Positions 36,231 through 44,223 of a stretch of DNA of 64,000 nucleotides are shown one piece after another. The position numbers and the translations under genes are program-made. Below the pieces are notes generated by a model. That model saw only the letters and a program-made list of their open reading frames with translations, had not been told where the DNA came from and made no database searches. How positions within the stretch are numbered: the first letter of the stretch is position 1; every line of letters starts with the position of its first letter. Source of the stretch: Nesterenkonia sp. PF2B19 (lineage in GTDB: Bacteria > Actinomycetota > Actinomycetes > Actinomycetales > Micrococcaceae). Where the stretch lies: NCBI RefSeq assembly GCF_001758425.2, contig NZ_MDSS02000004.1:1-64000 (forward strand), given 5' to 3'.

Positions 36231-36974
36231 ATGACACAGCGGCAGATCCGTCTGAACGTGGTGGGCGTGCGCATCGAGGTGCCCTCACATCAGCCTGTGG
36301 TGATGCTCCGCGGCGCAGAGCCGGGGATGGAGGATCTCCACGTGGCCATCATGGTCGGCACCTCGGAAGCCACTGCCATCTCGATGGGCATGGACGGGCA
36401 GACGCCCCCGCGGCCCATGACCCATGACCTGCTGGTGGATGCGCTGACCGGCCTGGCCGACGGCGTCGAGTCGATCGAGATCGGACTCCTGGACAGCTCC
36501 ACCTACTTCGGCACCATCCGGCTGCGTCGCGGCCAGGTGCTCGATTCCCGCGCATCCGATGCGATCGCCGTGGCGGTCCGCACTGCGGCGCGGATCACCA
36601 TGGCCGAGTCCACTCTCCGGGCTGTGGCCGTCACGCCGCCGTACCGGACGCGACGGCGGGGACTCCGGTTCCTCCGGCCCGGGTCAGCGGCCCGCCGCAC
36701 CCCCGGGCGCCAGTCCCGAGGCGGCCGATGTGGCGGGGCGGGGACCGATCTCCGCAGACGAGATCAAAGAGTTCCAGAAGTTCCTCGACGGCGCGGAGCC
36801 GGAGGACTTCGGCAAGTCCACCTCCTGAGCGGGAAGCTGGTCGACAGCTGTGGGCGCGCGCCTCGGAGGGGAGTAGAGTGTGGGCGTCGTCCCGAGGTGT
36901 CGTCATCGTCGGGGTTCTGTGCCCCGGCGTCGCATCGGGCGACACGCCGCCACGGTCGGAGCGGATGTCTTTGA
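36231..36974 (+). CDS. DUF151 bifunctional-nuclease-family protein, C-terminus frameshifted
   Basis: The N-terminal 135 residues form the DUF151 domain (IRLNVVGVRIEVPSHQPVVM, RPMTHDLLVDALTGL, SRASDAIAVAVRTAARI). The family is conserved beside ftsR in actinobacteria (Rv1829) and is linked to nuclease activity in plants. From about 36640 the listed frame becomes Arg/Gly-rich and runs to 36974. Another frame gives a proper C-terminus, ISADEIKEFQKFLDGAEPED, ending at 36828. A +1 insertion or two-base loss near 36640-36700 would explain this, so the true end is probably 36828. The ATG at 36231 follows GGGGAGG. Confidence 0.8.
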   Translation: MTQRQIRLNVVGVRIEVPSHQPVVMLRGAEPGMEDLHVAIMVGTSEATAISMGMDGQTPPRPMTHDLLVDALTGLADGVESIEIGLLDSSTYFGTIRLRRGQVLDSRASDAIAVAVRTAARITMAESTLRAVAVTPPYRTRRRGLRFLRPGSAARRTPGRQSRGGRCGGAGTDLRRRDQRVPEVPRRRGAGGLRQVHLLSGKLVDSCGRAPRRGVECGRRPEVSSSSGFCAPASHRATRRHGRSGCL

Positions 36975-37110
36975 CCCCCGGCTGCTGCCGTTCTACCGTC
37001 GAGGAAGAAGGTTTCCGCATGCGTCGTCCTGACTCGCTCGGTCCGCACCGTGAGGTGTCGGCCGAGGGCGACGAACTTCCCCCGGCGGGACCGCACCGAG
37101 GAGGGTATAC

Positions 37111-37761
37111 GTGAGTCTTGATTCTCGCAGCGATGCGCAGCAGGGGCCGGGCCGAGTTCCGCAGCATCCTGTCCTGCAGCAGCGGCTGTTCGACGACGGC
37201 CTGCCGGACCTGGATGAGGAGATGGGCTACCGCGGCCCTGTGGCCTGCGCGGCGGCCGGGATCACGTATCGGCAGTTGGACTACTGGGCGCGCACCAAGC
37301 TCGTGCAGCCGTCCCTGCGCAATGCATCCGGCTCCGGTTCGGCCCGCCTGTACTCCTTCCGGGACATCCTGGTCCTCAAGGTCGTCAAGCGGTTGCTGGA
37401 CACCGGGGTCTCCCTCCAGCAGATCCGGACCGCCATCGAGCACCTGCGGGAGCGCGGAGTCGAGGACCTCGCGCAGATCACGCTGATGTCCGACGGCGCG
37501 TCGGTCTACGAGTGCACCTCGGCCGATGAGGTCATCGACCTGGTCCAGGGCGGCCAGGGCGTCTTCGGGATCGCCGTGGGGAGAGTGTGGCGCGAGGTCG
37601 AAGGGTCGCTGGCCGAGCTGCCCCGGGAGCGGACCGACGCCGAGGATGAGGCGGCGGCTCCGGCGACCGGAGACCATGCGGTCCAGCAGGAGCTGTCCGC
37701 CTTCAGCCAGCAGGATGAGCTGGCGAAGATGCGCGCTCGGCGACGCTCGCAGGCCTCCTGA
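37111..37761 (+). CDS. MerR-family regulator (Rv1830/ResR-like)
   Basis: 216 residues. The MerR-type HTH is GYRGPVACAAAGITYRQLDY, WARTKLVQPSLRNASGSGSA, and then LYSFRDILVLKVVKRLLDTG. A helical dimer region and a C-terminal domain with Glu/Arg-rich tail follow. It matches the second MerR gene of the garA-ftsR-DUF151 cluster (Rv1830 in Mycobacterium tuberculosis), which influences growth and cell-cycle control there. GTG 37111 has GGAGG upstream. A 60-bp perfect palindrome terminates it. Confidence 0.9.
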   Translation: MSLDSRSDAQQGPGRVPQHPVLQQRLFDDGLPDLDEEMGYRGPVACAAAGITYRQLDYWARTKLVQPSLRNASGSGSARLYSFRDILVLKVVKRLLDTGVSLQQIRTAIEHLRERGVEDLAQITLMSDGASVYECTSADEVIDLVQGGQGVFGIAVGRVWREVEGSLAELPRERTDAEDEAAAPATGDHAVQQELSAFSQQDELAKMRARRRSQAS

Positions 37762-37768
37762 GCAGAGA

Positions 37769-37828
37769 CTCCCGGACATGAGGAAGGGGCCCGATCCGCG
37801 GATCGGGCCCCTTCCTCATGTCCGGGAG
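37769..37828. terminator. 60-bp perfect palindrome, bidirectional terminator
   Basis: Both 30-nt halves (37769-37798 and 37799-37828) are exact reverse complements, with no spacer. It sits 8 bp after the MerR gene and 30 bp before the end of the convergent parA gene. It would form a very stable hairpin on either strand; no T-run is needed or present. Confidence 0.85.
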
Positions 37829-37857
37829 AGGTGTCGCGGCGCAGGACGCCGAGACGC

Positions 37858-38643
37858 TCAGAGGAGCTGGTCGAGGAGCTGGTCGAAGGACTTCGCCAGA
37901 TCGCGAGCCTGGTCGCCCGGCCACTGGTGGACCGGGTAGGCGGCGCCCTGGATCTGCTGCCAGAAGGCGTTCTCCTCCAGCACAGGCAGCATGAGCTTCT
38001 CCTGGTAGAGGCGCTCCATCTCCAGGAGCCGGTACTCGTGCTCCGTGGAGTCGGCGCGGGCTCTGTTGACCACCACACCGGCTGACTTCAGCTGGGGGGC
38101 GTACTCGTTGGAGAACAGCCGGATGGCTCGCATGGTGCGTTCGGTCCCGGCGACGGAGAACAGGCTGGGCTCGGCGACGAGGAGCACCTGGTTCGAGGCG
38201 GCCCAGGCGATGCGCGTCAGTCCGGCCAGTGACGGGGGACAGTCGACGAGTACGAGATCATAGCCCTCCAGGCCTGTCAGGAGGGTCCGGAGGCGTCGCA
38301 TGTCCCGCGGACGGATGTCCGGGCGGTCGAACGTGGCCGACAGCGCGGAGCCGACGATGACGTCGAGAGTTGCGTCGGCGCGCTGGTCCTCCGGCAGCAG
38401 GTCGATCCAGCCGGAGCGCACCACATGCTCGGAGACCCGCGTCCTGCGGGCGTCCTTGAGCAGCTGACCCGCTTCCGTGCCGGCGCCGCGGGAGACCGCG
38501 AGCCCGGTGGTCGAGTCAGCGTGGGGGTCAAGGTCGATGACCAGCGTCCTGACCCCCTGCTGGAGGGCGGCAGACGCCAACCCCATGGTGACCGAGGTCT
38601 TGCCGACCCCGCCTTTCAAGCTGGACACGCTCATGATCTGCAC
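37858..38643 (-). CDS. ParA/MinD-family ATPase
   Basis: 261 residues. The deviant Walker A is SSLKGGVGKTS (about residues 7-17), followed by LVIDLDPHADSTTG and LVLVDCPPSL (Walker B). Such ATPases position chromosomes, plasmids or protein complexes. No parB or parS-like repeat is beside it, so it is an orphan ParA. The GTG at 38643 (VQIMSVSSLKGG) is chosen because homologues begin there and a TATGAT box (38656-38651, minus strand) ends 7 nt before it, implying a leaderless mRNA. An ATG at 38655 would lie inside that box. Confidence 0.88.
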   Translation of the reverse strand: MQIMSVSSLKGGVGKTSVTMGLASAALQQGVRTLVIDLDPHADSTTGLAVSRGAGTEAGQLLKDARRTRVSEHVVRSGWIDLLPEDQRADATLDVIVGSALSATFDRPDIRPRDMRRLRTLLTGLEGYDLVLVDCPPSLAGLTRIAWAASNQVLLVAEPSLFSVAGTERTMRAIRLFSNEYAPQLKSAGVVVNRARADSTEHEYRLLEMERLYQEKLMLPVLEENAFWQQIQGAAYPVHQWPGDQARDLAKSFDQLLDQLL

Positions 38644-38730
38644 GCGTCCCATCATAGGGACTCCCCGGTGCTTTGTGGTGGCGACTCCCGGGGGCGGCCG
38701 GGTGTGACACCCGCACGACTGCTGACGACG

Positions 38731-39407
38731 TCATCCGAGCGCGGGCGGAGTCCCGGCCGGGTCGCCGGATCTCTCCTCCTCCGCAGCGGCCCGGGCGGCC
38801 CGGTGGCCCTGCAGTCCGCTGAGGATGTGGGCGGTCATGATGGCCTCCGCCCACTCGGCGTCTCCGGCCTCCGCGGCCAGGATGAGCTCGTCGTGATGCA
38901 TCAGGGACCGGGCCAGCGCCTCCGACGAGTAGGCCGCGAAGACATGGGCCACCAGCAGCGGCGTCACCAGGTGTCGCGCGGAGGCGGCCAGGGCCCGGTT
39001 GCCCGCCGCGTCCAGGAAGATCCGGTGGAACGCGTTGTTCAGCCGGGAGAGCTCCGCGCGACGGGAGGGGTCGTGGGCCAGCGTGTGCATGCGAGCGCTG
39101 ATGATCTTCAGCTGCTCCAGGTGTCCACGCTCCAGCCGCGGGACGGCGTCGGCCACGACGGCGGGCTCCACCCGTGCCCGGGCGCGGTAGATCTGCTCGA
39201 TGTCGGAGAAGCTGTGCTCTCGGATCCGGGCGCGCGGTGCGGAACCAGCTCGACCACACTCAGCGCGGCCAACTCACGCAGCGCATCGCGCACCGGTGTG
39301 CGGGACACGCCCAGACGTTCAGCCAGAACTCCCTCCCGCAGCCACTGGCCGCCGCTGTACTCGCCGGAGGCGATCAGTCCCAGGAGGTCATCGGCCAGCG
39401 TCGCCAT
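38731..39407 (-). pseudogene. GntR/FCD-family regulator, one frameshift
   Basis: The N-terminal frame from ATG 39407 is a GntR winged HTH (SGEYSGGQWLREGVLAERLG, VSRTPVRDALRELAALSVVE). Around 39225 the frame is lost. The next frame reads RIREHSFSDIEQIYRARARV, then the FCD ligand domain with the His-rich metal site (NNAFHRIFLDAAGN, LMHHDELILA) ending at 38731. One inserted base restores about 225 residues. Its ATG overlaps the lyase stop by 20 bp, so it is the last gene of the CoA-transferase/lyase operon and probably its regulator. Confidence 0.87.
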
Positions 39408-40401
39408 CAGCCCTCCCCGGGTGGGTGTCGGGCCACGTGGCGGCGGCCAGGTCGTCGCGGCTGCCGCCGCGTGCGACGAAGGAGGTGACGGGGAATCCGG
39501 TCAGGTCGGTGACCTCGGCGGCGAGTCGGCGGTGCTTCTCGAAGTCGATGCCGGTCTCGATGCCCAGCCCGCCCAGCAGATGCAGGAGGTCCTCGGTGGC
39601 CATGTTGCCCAGCACCGTGGGATCCCCCGGGAACCACATGTCGCCCCCGAGCCCGGAGAACGAGGCCTCGAGCCAGTCGGCGCCGGCCGTGAGCGCCGCC
39701 AGCGCGTTGGCGGGGGCGAAGCCGTTGCGATTGTGCAGGTGGACTCCGCAGCTCAGCTCCGGGAATCGTCGGCGGACCTCGGCCACTCCGTCATGGACCT
39801 CGGCGGGATGCTCCTGCCCGGTGGTGGTCGCCAGATAGACGGCGTCCGCCCCGGCTTCCAGGGCGCCCTCGACGACGGCGATCCGCTCGGCGGAGGGGAC
39901 CGTGCCGCGGCTGGGGGCGAAGAAGGCACAGGCGACGGCGACGATGAGCCGCTGACCGGCGTCGGCGGCGAGGCGCCCGATCTCGCGCGTCTCGGTGAGC
40001 AGCTCCGAGGTGGACCTGTTCTGGTTCTTCAGTGCCATGCCGTCGTCTGCCGGAACCACCACGGCCACCTCGTCGAGATCGCAGTCGGCGGCGCGCCGCA
40101 TGCCCCGCAGATTCGGGACGAGCCCCCGATAGGTAACACCGTCGATGCGCGGGACGCGGCGCAGCAGCTCCTCGGCGTCGGCGAGCTGCGGGAGGATCTT
40201 CGGGTGGGCGAACGACGCCACCTCGATCTCTGTGACGCCCGCATCGATGAGTCGGTGGACGATCTCCACCTTGGCCCCCAGGGGCAGCGGCCGCTCCACG
40301 GCCTGGAGCCCGTCGCGCAGACCGACCTCCACCACGCGGGCGCGCGCAGGAAGCTTCCAGACGTCGGAGAGAGAGGGCACGGGACGGCTGTCGCTGTTCA
40401 T
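39388..40401 (-). CDS. HMG-CoA-lyase-like enzyme lacking the catalytic Cys
   Basis: 337 residues, TIM-barrel HMGL superfamily. Metal and substrate residues are present: VVEVGLRDGLQ (Asp30) and CGVHLHNRNG (His221, His223). True HMG-CoA lyases have GGC in the active-site lid; here the loop reads SGLGGDMWFPGD, with Asp254 in the Cys position, before the conserved NMATEDLLHLL. It therefore probably cleaves a related hydroxyacyl-CoA or uses a different acid. The ATG overlaps the CoA-transferase stop by 4 bp, so the two enzymes act in one pathway: activation of an acid to its CoA ester, then retro-aldol cleavage. Confidence 0.85.
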   Translation of the reverse strand: MNSDSRPVPSLSDVWKLPARARVVEVGLRDGLQAVERPLPLGAKVEIVHRLIDAGVTEIEVASFAHPKILPQLADAEELLRRVPRIDGVTYRGLVPNLRGMRRAADCDLDEVAVVVPADDGMALKNQNRSTSELLTETREIGRLAADAGQRLIVAVACAFFAPSRGTVPSAERIAVVEGALEAGADAVYLATTTGQEHPAEVHDGVAEVRRRFPELSCGVHLHNRNGFAPANALAALTAGADWLEASFSGLGGDMWFPGDPTVLGNMATEDLLHLLGGLGIETGIDFEKHRRLAAEVTDLTGFPVTSFVARGGSRDDLAAATWPDTHPGRADGDAGR

Positions 40402-41651
40402 CGCACGACCCCCTGGTCGCGGAGGCTCTGACGGGACGAGGCGTCGCGCCCGAGCTCGGCGAGGATCTCGTCAGTGTGGGCCCCCAGTGCCGGACCGGGC
40501 CAGCGGATGCCGCCGTCGGTGCGGCTGAGCCGGGGGAAGGTGTTCTGCATCGGGACCTCGCCCAGCACCGGGTGGGGCACTGCGGTGATCGACTCGCGGG
40601 CGGCGTAGTGCGGATCGGTGAGCATCTCCTGAGGCCGGAAGATCCTGCCCACCGGCACCTCGTGCTCCTCCAGGAGGGATTCGAGGGCCGCGGAGTCGAG
40701 GGTGGAGGAGAACTCGGCGATCAGCTGGTCGAGCTCCTCCTGGTGCTCGCCGCGCCCGTGGTGGTCGGCGAAGCGCGCGTCGTCGGCCAGGGCAGGGTCT
40801 CCCATGGCCCGCGCCAGGCGGCGAAACACGGTGTCCTGGTTCGCCGCGATGATCACCCAGAGCCCGTCTCGGGTGGGGTAGACGTTGCTGGGGGCGATCT
40901 TCGGCAGGATCGAGCCGCTGCGCTCCCGCTGCACCCCACCCAGGGCCCAGTCCGGCACCAGGGACTCCATCACCGCCAGCACGGACTCATAGATCGAGGA
41001 GTCGACGATCTGTCCTCGGCCGCTGCGGTGGCGCTCGTGCAGGGCGGACAGGGCGCCGAGTGCCGCGAATGTGGCGGCCAGCGTGTCGCCGATCGAGATC
41101 CCGACGCGGGACGGCGGCGTCGACGGGTCACCGACGACGTGGCGCAGGCCGCCCATCGCCTCGCCGATCGACCCGTAGCCCGGCCGGGAGGAGTACGGAC
41201 CGGTCTGTCCGAAGCCGGAGACCCGGACCACGATCAGACCGGGGTTCTCCCGCATCAGCTCCGCGGGGGAGAGGCCCCAGCGTTCCAGGGAGCCCGGGCG
41301 GAAGTTCTCCACGAGGACGTCGCTGCCGCCGATGAGCTCCCGAGCGATCCGCTGGCCCTCCTGCTGGCGGAGATCGAGAGCGAGGGACCGCTTGTTGCGT
41401 CCCAGCACCGCCCACCACAGCGACTCTCCCCGAGGGTGCGCGCGCCCCCACTGGCGGAGCGGGTCTCCGGTGGTGGGCTCCTCGATCTTGATGACATCGG
41501 CACCCATGTCGCCCAGGAGCTGGCCGCAGAAGGGGCCGGCGATGAGCTGCCCCATCTCTACCACGCGGAGGCCGGCCAGGGGCCCTGAGCCTGTGCTCGC
41601 GGTGGACGTGAGGGCCTGGGCCGGCGGAGTCGGCTGGATCGGCTGGGTCAT
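40398..41651 (-). CDS. CaiB/BaiF (family III) CoA-transferase
   Basis: 417 residues. Family motifs are LAGLRVVEMGQLIAGPFCGQ, LLGDMGADVIKIEEPTTGD, GRNKRSLALDL, DVLVENFRPG and VRVSGFGQTGPYSSRPGYGS. It transfers CoA between carboxylic acids. Here it likely activates the acid imported by the divergent symporter and passes it to the lyase encoded next. It is first in the minus-strand operon. The start at ATG 41651 is preceded by AGGAGA. Confidence 0.93.
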   Translation of the reverse strand: MTQPIQPTPPAQALTSTASTGSGPLAGLRVVEMGQLIAGPFCGQLLGDMGADVIKIEEPTTGDPLRQWGRAHPRGESLWWAVLGRNKRSLALDLRQQEGQRIARELIGGSDVLVENFRPGSLERWGLSPAELMRENPGLIVVRVSGFGQTGPYSSRPGYGSIGEAMGGLRHVVGDPSTPPSRVGISIGDTLAATFAALGALSALHERHRSGRGQIVDSSIYESVLAVMESLVPDWALGGVQRERSGSILPKIAPSNVYPTRDGLWVIIAANQDTVFRRLARAMGDPALADDARFADHHGRGEHQEELDQLIAEFSSTLDSAALESLLEEHEVPVGRIFRPQEMLTDPHYAARESITAVPHPVLGEVPMQNTFPRLSRTDGGIRWPGPALGAHTDEILAELGRDASSRQSLRDQGVVR

Positions 41652-41725
41652 CGGGGTCGGTCTCTCCTGTGCGCGGATCGGATGCCTGACTCAGGCGGCC
41701 GGTGTTAGCTCTGTCACAGAAGACA

Positions 41726-41847
41726 GTATACGATCTTGGCTGTGCTCATATCTGTCGCCATCACCCCTGGTGGCAGATCGGCTCGTCAGAGCCGATCGTG
41801 AACCCCGCAGAACCCGCGGAGAACCCTGGCGCTGCCGCGCTGTATAC
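41726..41847. promoter_or_regulatory. Divergent control region with two GTATAC half-palindromes
   Basis: GTATAC occurs at 41726-41731 and again, flanked as TGTATACAA, at 41842-41847. The first is about 75 bp from the CoA-transferase start and the second 20 bp from the DUF3311 start. GntR/FCD regulators often bind short TGTATACA-like palindromes, so this may be the operator pair for the linked GntR gene. Flanks are A/T-richer than average. Confidence 0.55.
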
Positions 41848-41866
41848 AACTCTTCGAAGGACTGAC

Positions 41867-42100
41867 ATGAAGGAACCCATCCGCAGGCCGTGGATCTGGG
41901 TGGTGCTGGCCGCGCTCGTCCTCTTCAACGCCCCCTGGTACCTGCCAGAGGGAAGCATCGCCCCGTACTGGTTCGGGATCCCCTACTGGGTGGTCGTCGT
42001 GCTGGTGCTCTCGGCAGGACTGAGCGCCTTTCTCACCTGGGTGTGCCTGACGCAGTGGCACATCGTCGAGGACGAGGAGGAGGCCGACACCCATGGATGA
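41867..42100 (+). CDS. DUF3311 small membrane subunit
   Basis: 77 residues with two helices: PWIWVVLAALVLFNAPWYLP and GIPYWVVVVLVLSAGLSAFLTW. The motif FNAPWY...PYWFGIPYWV is typical of DUF3311 proteins encoded directly before sodium:solute symporters. It overlaps the symporter start by 8 bp. It is probably an accessory or stability subunit. ATG 41867 follows GAAGGA; the longer upstream frame is non-coding. Confidence 0.9.
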   Translation: MKEPIRRPWIWVVLAALVLFNAPWYLPEGSIAPYWFGIPYWVVVVLVLSAGLSAFLTWVCLTQWHIVEDEEEADTHG

Positions 42101-43625
42101 CGAGACCATGGACACTCAACTGGCCTTCGCCGGTGCCGACGCCATCATCATCCTGTGCCTCTACGCGGCCGCGATGATCACCGTCGGGTGGATGTGCGGC
42201 CGGGGGAAGGGACTCGGCAAGAGCGTGAGCGAGTACTACCTCGCCGGCCGCAACCTCGGCTTCATCACCTTGTTCTTCACGCTCTATGCCACTCAGTACA
42301 GCGGGAACACCGTGGTGGGATACGCGCCCCAGGCGTTCCGCGAGGGCTTCTCCTGGCTGCAGTCGATCCCGTTCTTCACCGTGATCATCGGCGTCTACCT
42401 GCTGTTCGCGCCGCGGCTCTACGCCGTCGGACGATCACGCGGCTTCGTGACGCCCACGGACTGGATCAGCCAACGTTTCCAGTCCCGAGCCGTCACGGCG
42501 CTGGCGATCGTGCTGATGCTGTGGGGTCTGGCCAACTATCTGCTCGAGCAGCTGGTGGCGATCGGCCATGCGGTCTCGGGCCTCACCGGCGGAGCCATAC
42601 CGTATGGATGGGCGGTGATCGCGTTCATCGTGGTCATGCTCGTCTATGAATGGCTCGGCGGCATGCGGGCGGTGGCCATCACGGACGCGATGCAGGGCAT
42701 CATCCTGATGGTCGGCATCGTCATCATGCTCATCGGTGCGCTGGCGCTCACCGGCGGCGGCATCGGAGACCTGACCGCCTCCATCGCGGAGAGCCAGCCG
42801 GAGAAGATCGGCGTCCCGGACACCCTGACCTCGATCAATTGGCTGTCCATGCTCGTGATCGTGGGCTTCGGCGCGGCGATGTACCCGCACGCCATCCAAC
42901 GCATCTACTCCTCACGCTCGGAGCGGATCCTCAAACGCTCGTTGGCCCGGATGACGTGGATGCCCTTCATCACCTCGGGGCTGGTCTTCGTGGTCGGCAT
43001 CATCTGCATCGACCTGTATCCCGGGCTGGACGTCTCCGCCTCGGAGCAGCTGGTCGGACTCCTCGCCAACGACGTCGCCTCGCTCAACCCGTTCTTCTAC
43101 TGGACGATGGTGATCCTCTTCGGCGCGGTGGTCGGCGCGATCGTCTCCACGGCGGACTCGGTGCTGCTGAGCTTCTCCTCCATGGTGTCCCATGACATCT
43201 ACGGCAAGCTGGTGCGTCCCTCGGCCTCGGACGGGCAGAAGGTGCTGGTGGGAAAGGTCACCGGCATCGTGCTGATCGCCCTGCTGCTGTGGATCGCCTG
43301 GAATCCGCCGGGGACGCTGTACCAGATCTTCGTGCTCAAATTCGAGATCCTCGTCCAGGTGGCGCCGGCGTTCGTCCTCGGGCTCTACTGGCGCAGGCTC
43401 TCGGCCCCGGCGGTGTTCTTCGGCATGCTCGCCGGCGCCGCGGTGGCCGCAGCCATGACGCTCAGCGGCAACTCGACGTTCCTGGGTGTGCACGGCGGCA
43501 CCTACGGGCTGCTGCTGAACTTCGTCGTCTGCGTGGTCGGTTCCTGGTTGGTGCCGCCGAGCGCCGCCAGGCAGCGGGCCACCGACGAGCTCACCGGCTC
43601 GGGGCTGCCCGCCGTCCGCGTCTGA
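42093..43625 (+). CDS. Sodium:solute symporter (SSS family)
   Basis: 510 residues and about 13 membrane helices. SEYYLAGRNLGFITLFFTLYATQYSG opens the transporter core. MLVYEWLGGMRAVAITDAMQG and IVSTADSVLLSFSSMVSHDIYGK are SSS signatures (Na2-site region). It is probably an organic-acid importer feeding the divergent CoA-transferase and lyase. It is coupled to the DUF3311 gene upstream. A strong hairpin follows the stop. Confidence 0.94.
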   Translation: MDDETMDTQLAFAGADAIIILCLYAAAMITVGWMCGRGKGLGKSVSEYYLAGRNLGFITLFFTLYATQYSGNTVVGYAPQAFREGFSWLQSIPFFTVIIGVYLLFAPRLYAVGRSRGFVTPTDWISQRFQSRAVTALAIVLMLWGLANYLLEQLVAIGHAVSGLTGGAIPYGWAVIAFIVVMLVYEWLGGMRAVAITDAMQGIILMVGIVIMLIGALALTGGGIGDLTASIAESQPEKIGVPDTLTSINWLSMLVIVGFGAAMYPHAIQRIYSSRSERILKRSLARMTWMPFITSGLVFVVGIICIDLYPGLDVSASEQLVGLLANDVASLNPFFYWTMVILFGAVVGAIVSTADSVLLSFSSMVSHDIYGKLVRPSASDGQKVLVGKVTGIVLIALLLWIAWNPPGTLYQIFVLKFEILVQVAPAFVLGLYWRRLSAPAVFFGMLAGAAVAAAMTLSGNSTFLGVHGGTYGLLLNFVVCVVGSWLVPPSAARQRATDELTGSGLPAVRV

Positions 43626-43638
43626 GGGGAGCGGGCAC

Positions 43639-43692
43639 GACGAGGGGCCCTGGCGGGGAAGCCTCCAAGCATCCCAGCCAGGGCCCCTCGTC
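43639..43692. terminator. Terminator after the symporter
   Basis: Perfect 16-bp stem GACGAGGGGCCCTGGC / GCCAGGGCCCCTCGTC with a 22-nt loop. It lies between convergent genes and may stop both. Confidence 0.85.
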
Positions 43693-43708
43693 AGAGCCGA
43701 TTGCGTCG

Positions 43709-44038
43709 TCAGCCGACCTGCATCTCGCCCATCTCGTCCCATCCGTCGCCGTCGATCTGGCGCGAGATGATCTTCGGGGTGGACACCAGCGCCTGGTGCA
43801 TGGGCCCGCCTTCTGCGATGGCCCGGAGGAAGTGGTCGCTGGTGACGTGCGCCTCCGCGGCGTCGTCGTCGAAGGCCTCGACGAGCACGTACTCGTTCGG
43901 GTCCTCCACACTGCGGGACCAGTCGAACCACTTGTTGCCGGGCTCGGCGCGGGTCGCCTCGGTGAACTCTCGGGTGATCTCGGGCCACTGGTCGGCCAGC
44001 TCGGGCTTGACCTGGAACTTCACGACGATGAAGATCAT
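43709..44038 (-). CDS. ABM-domain putative quinol monooxygenase
   Basis: 109 residues of the antibiotic-biosynthesis-monooxygenase fold (ferredoxin-like, usually dimeric). It reads MIFIVVKFQVKPELADQWPE, GNKWFDWSRSVEDPNEYVLV, and then a His-containing helix VTSDHFLRAIAEGG. Members range from quinol oxidation to small-molecule detoxification; no residue fixes the substrate. ATG 44038 follows GGAGA. It is divergent from mtr. Confidence 0.88.
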   Translation of the reverse strand: MIFIVVKFQVKPELADQWPEITREFTEATRAEPGNKWFDWSRSVEDPNEYVLVEAFDDDAAEAHVTSDHFLRAIAEGGPMHQALVSTPKIISRQIDGDGWDEMGEMQVG

Positions 44039-44223
44039 GGATCTCTCCTTCGGGTCGGGCGGGTGGTGCGGACGCCGGGAGGACCGGACGTCTCCGTGCT
44101 CCAGTATGGTCTCTGCCTCCCGGCTCCGGCGTCAGGGGAGCCCCTGCGGAGGCGGACGTCACAACCCTGTCCGTTGAGCCTGCGCTCCGGATCAGCTCCC
44201 CGTCACGGCCATAGGATGGACTC

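Noticed and set aside
37858-38643. A plasmid or integrative-element partition locus based on the ParA-like gene
   Set aside because: There is no parB, parS-like repeats, integrase or replication gene nearby, and the neighbours are conserved chromosomal genes.
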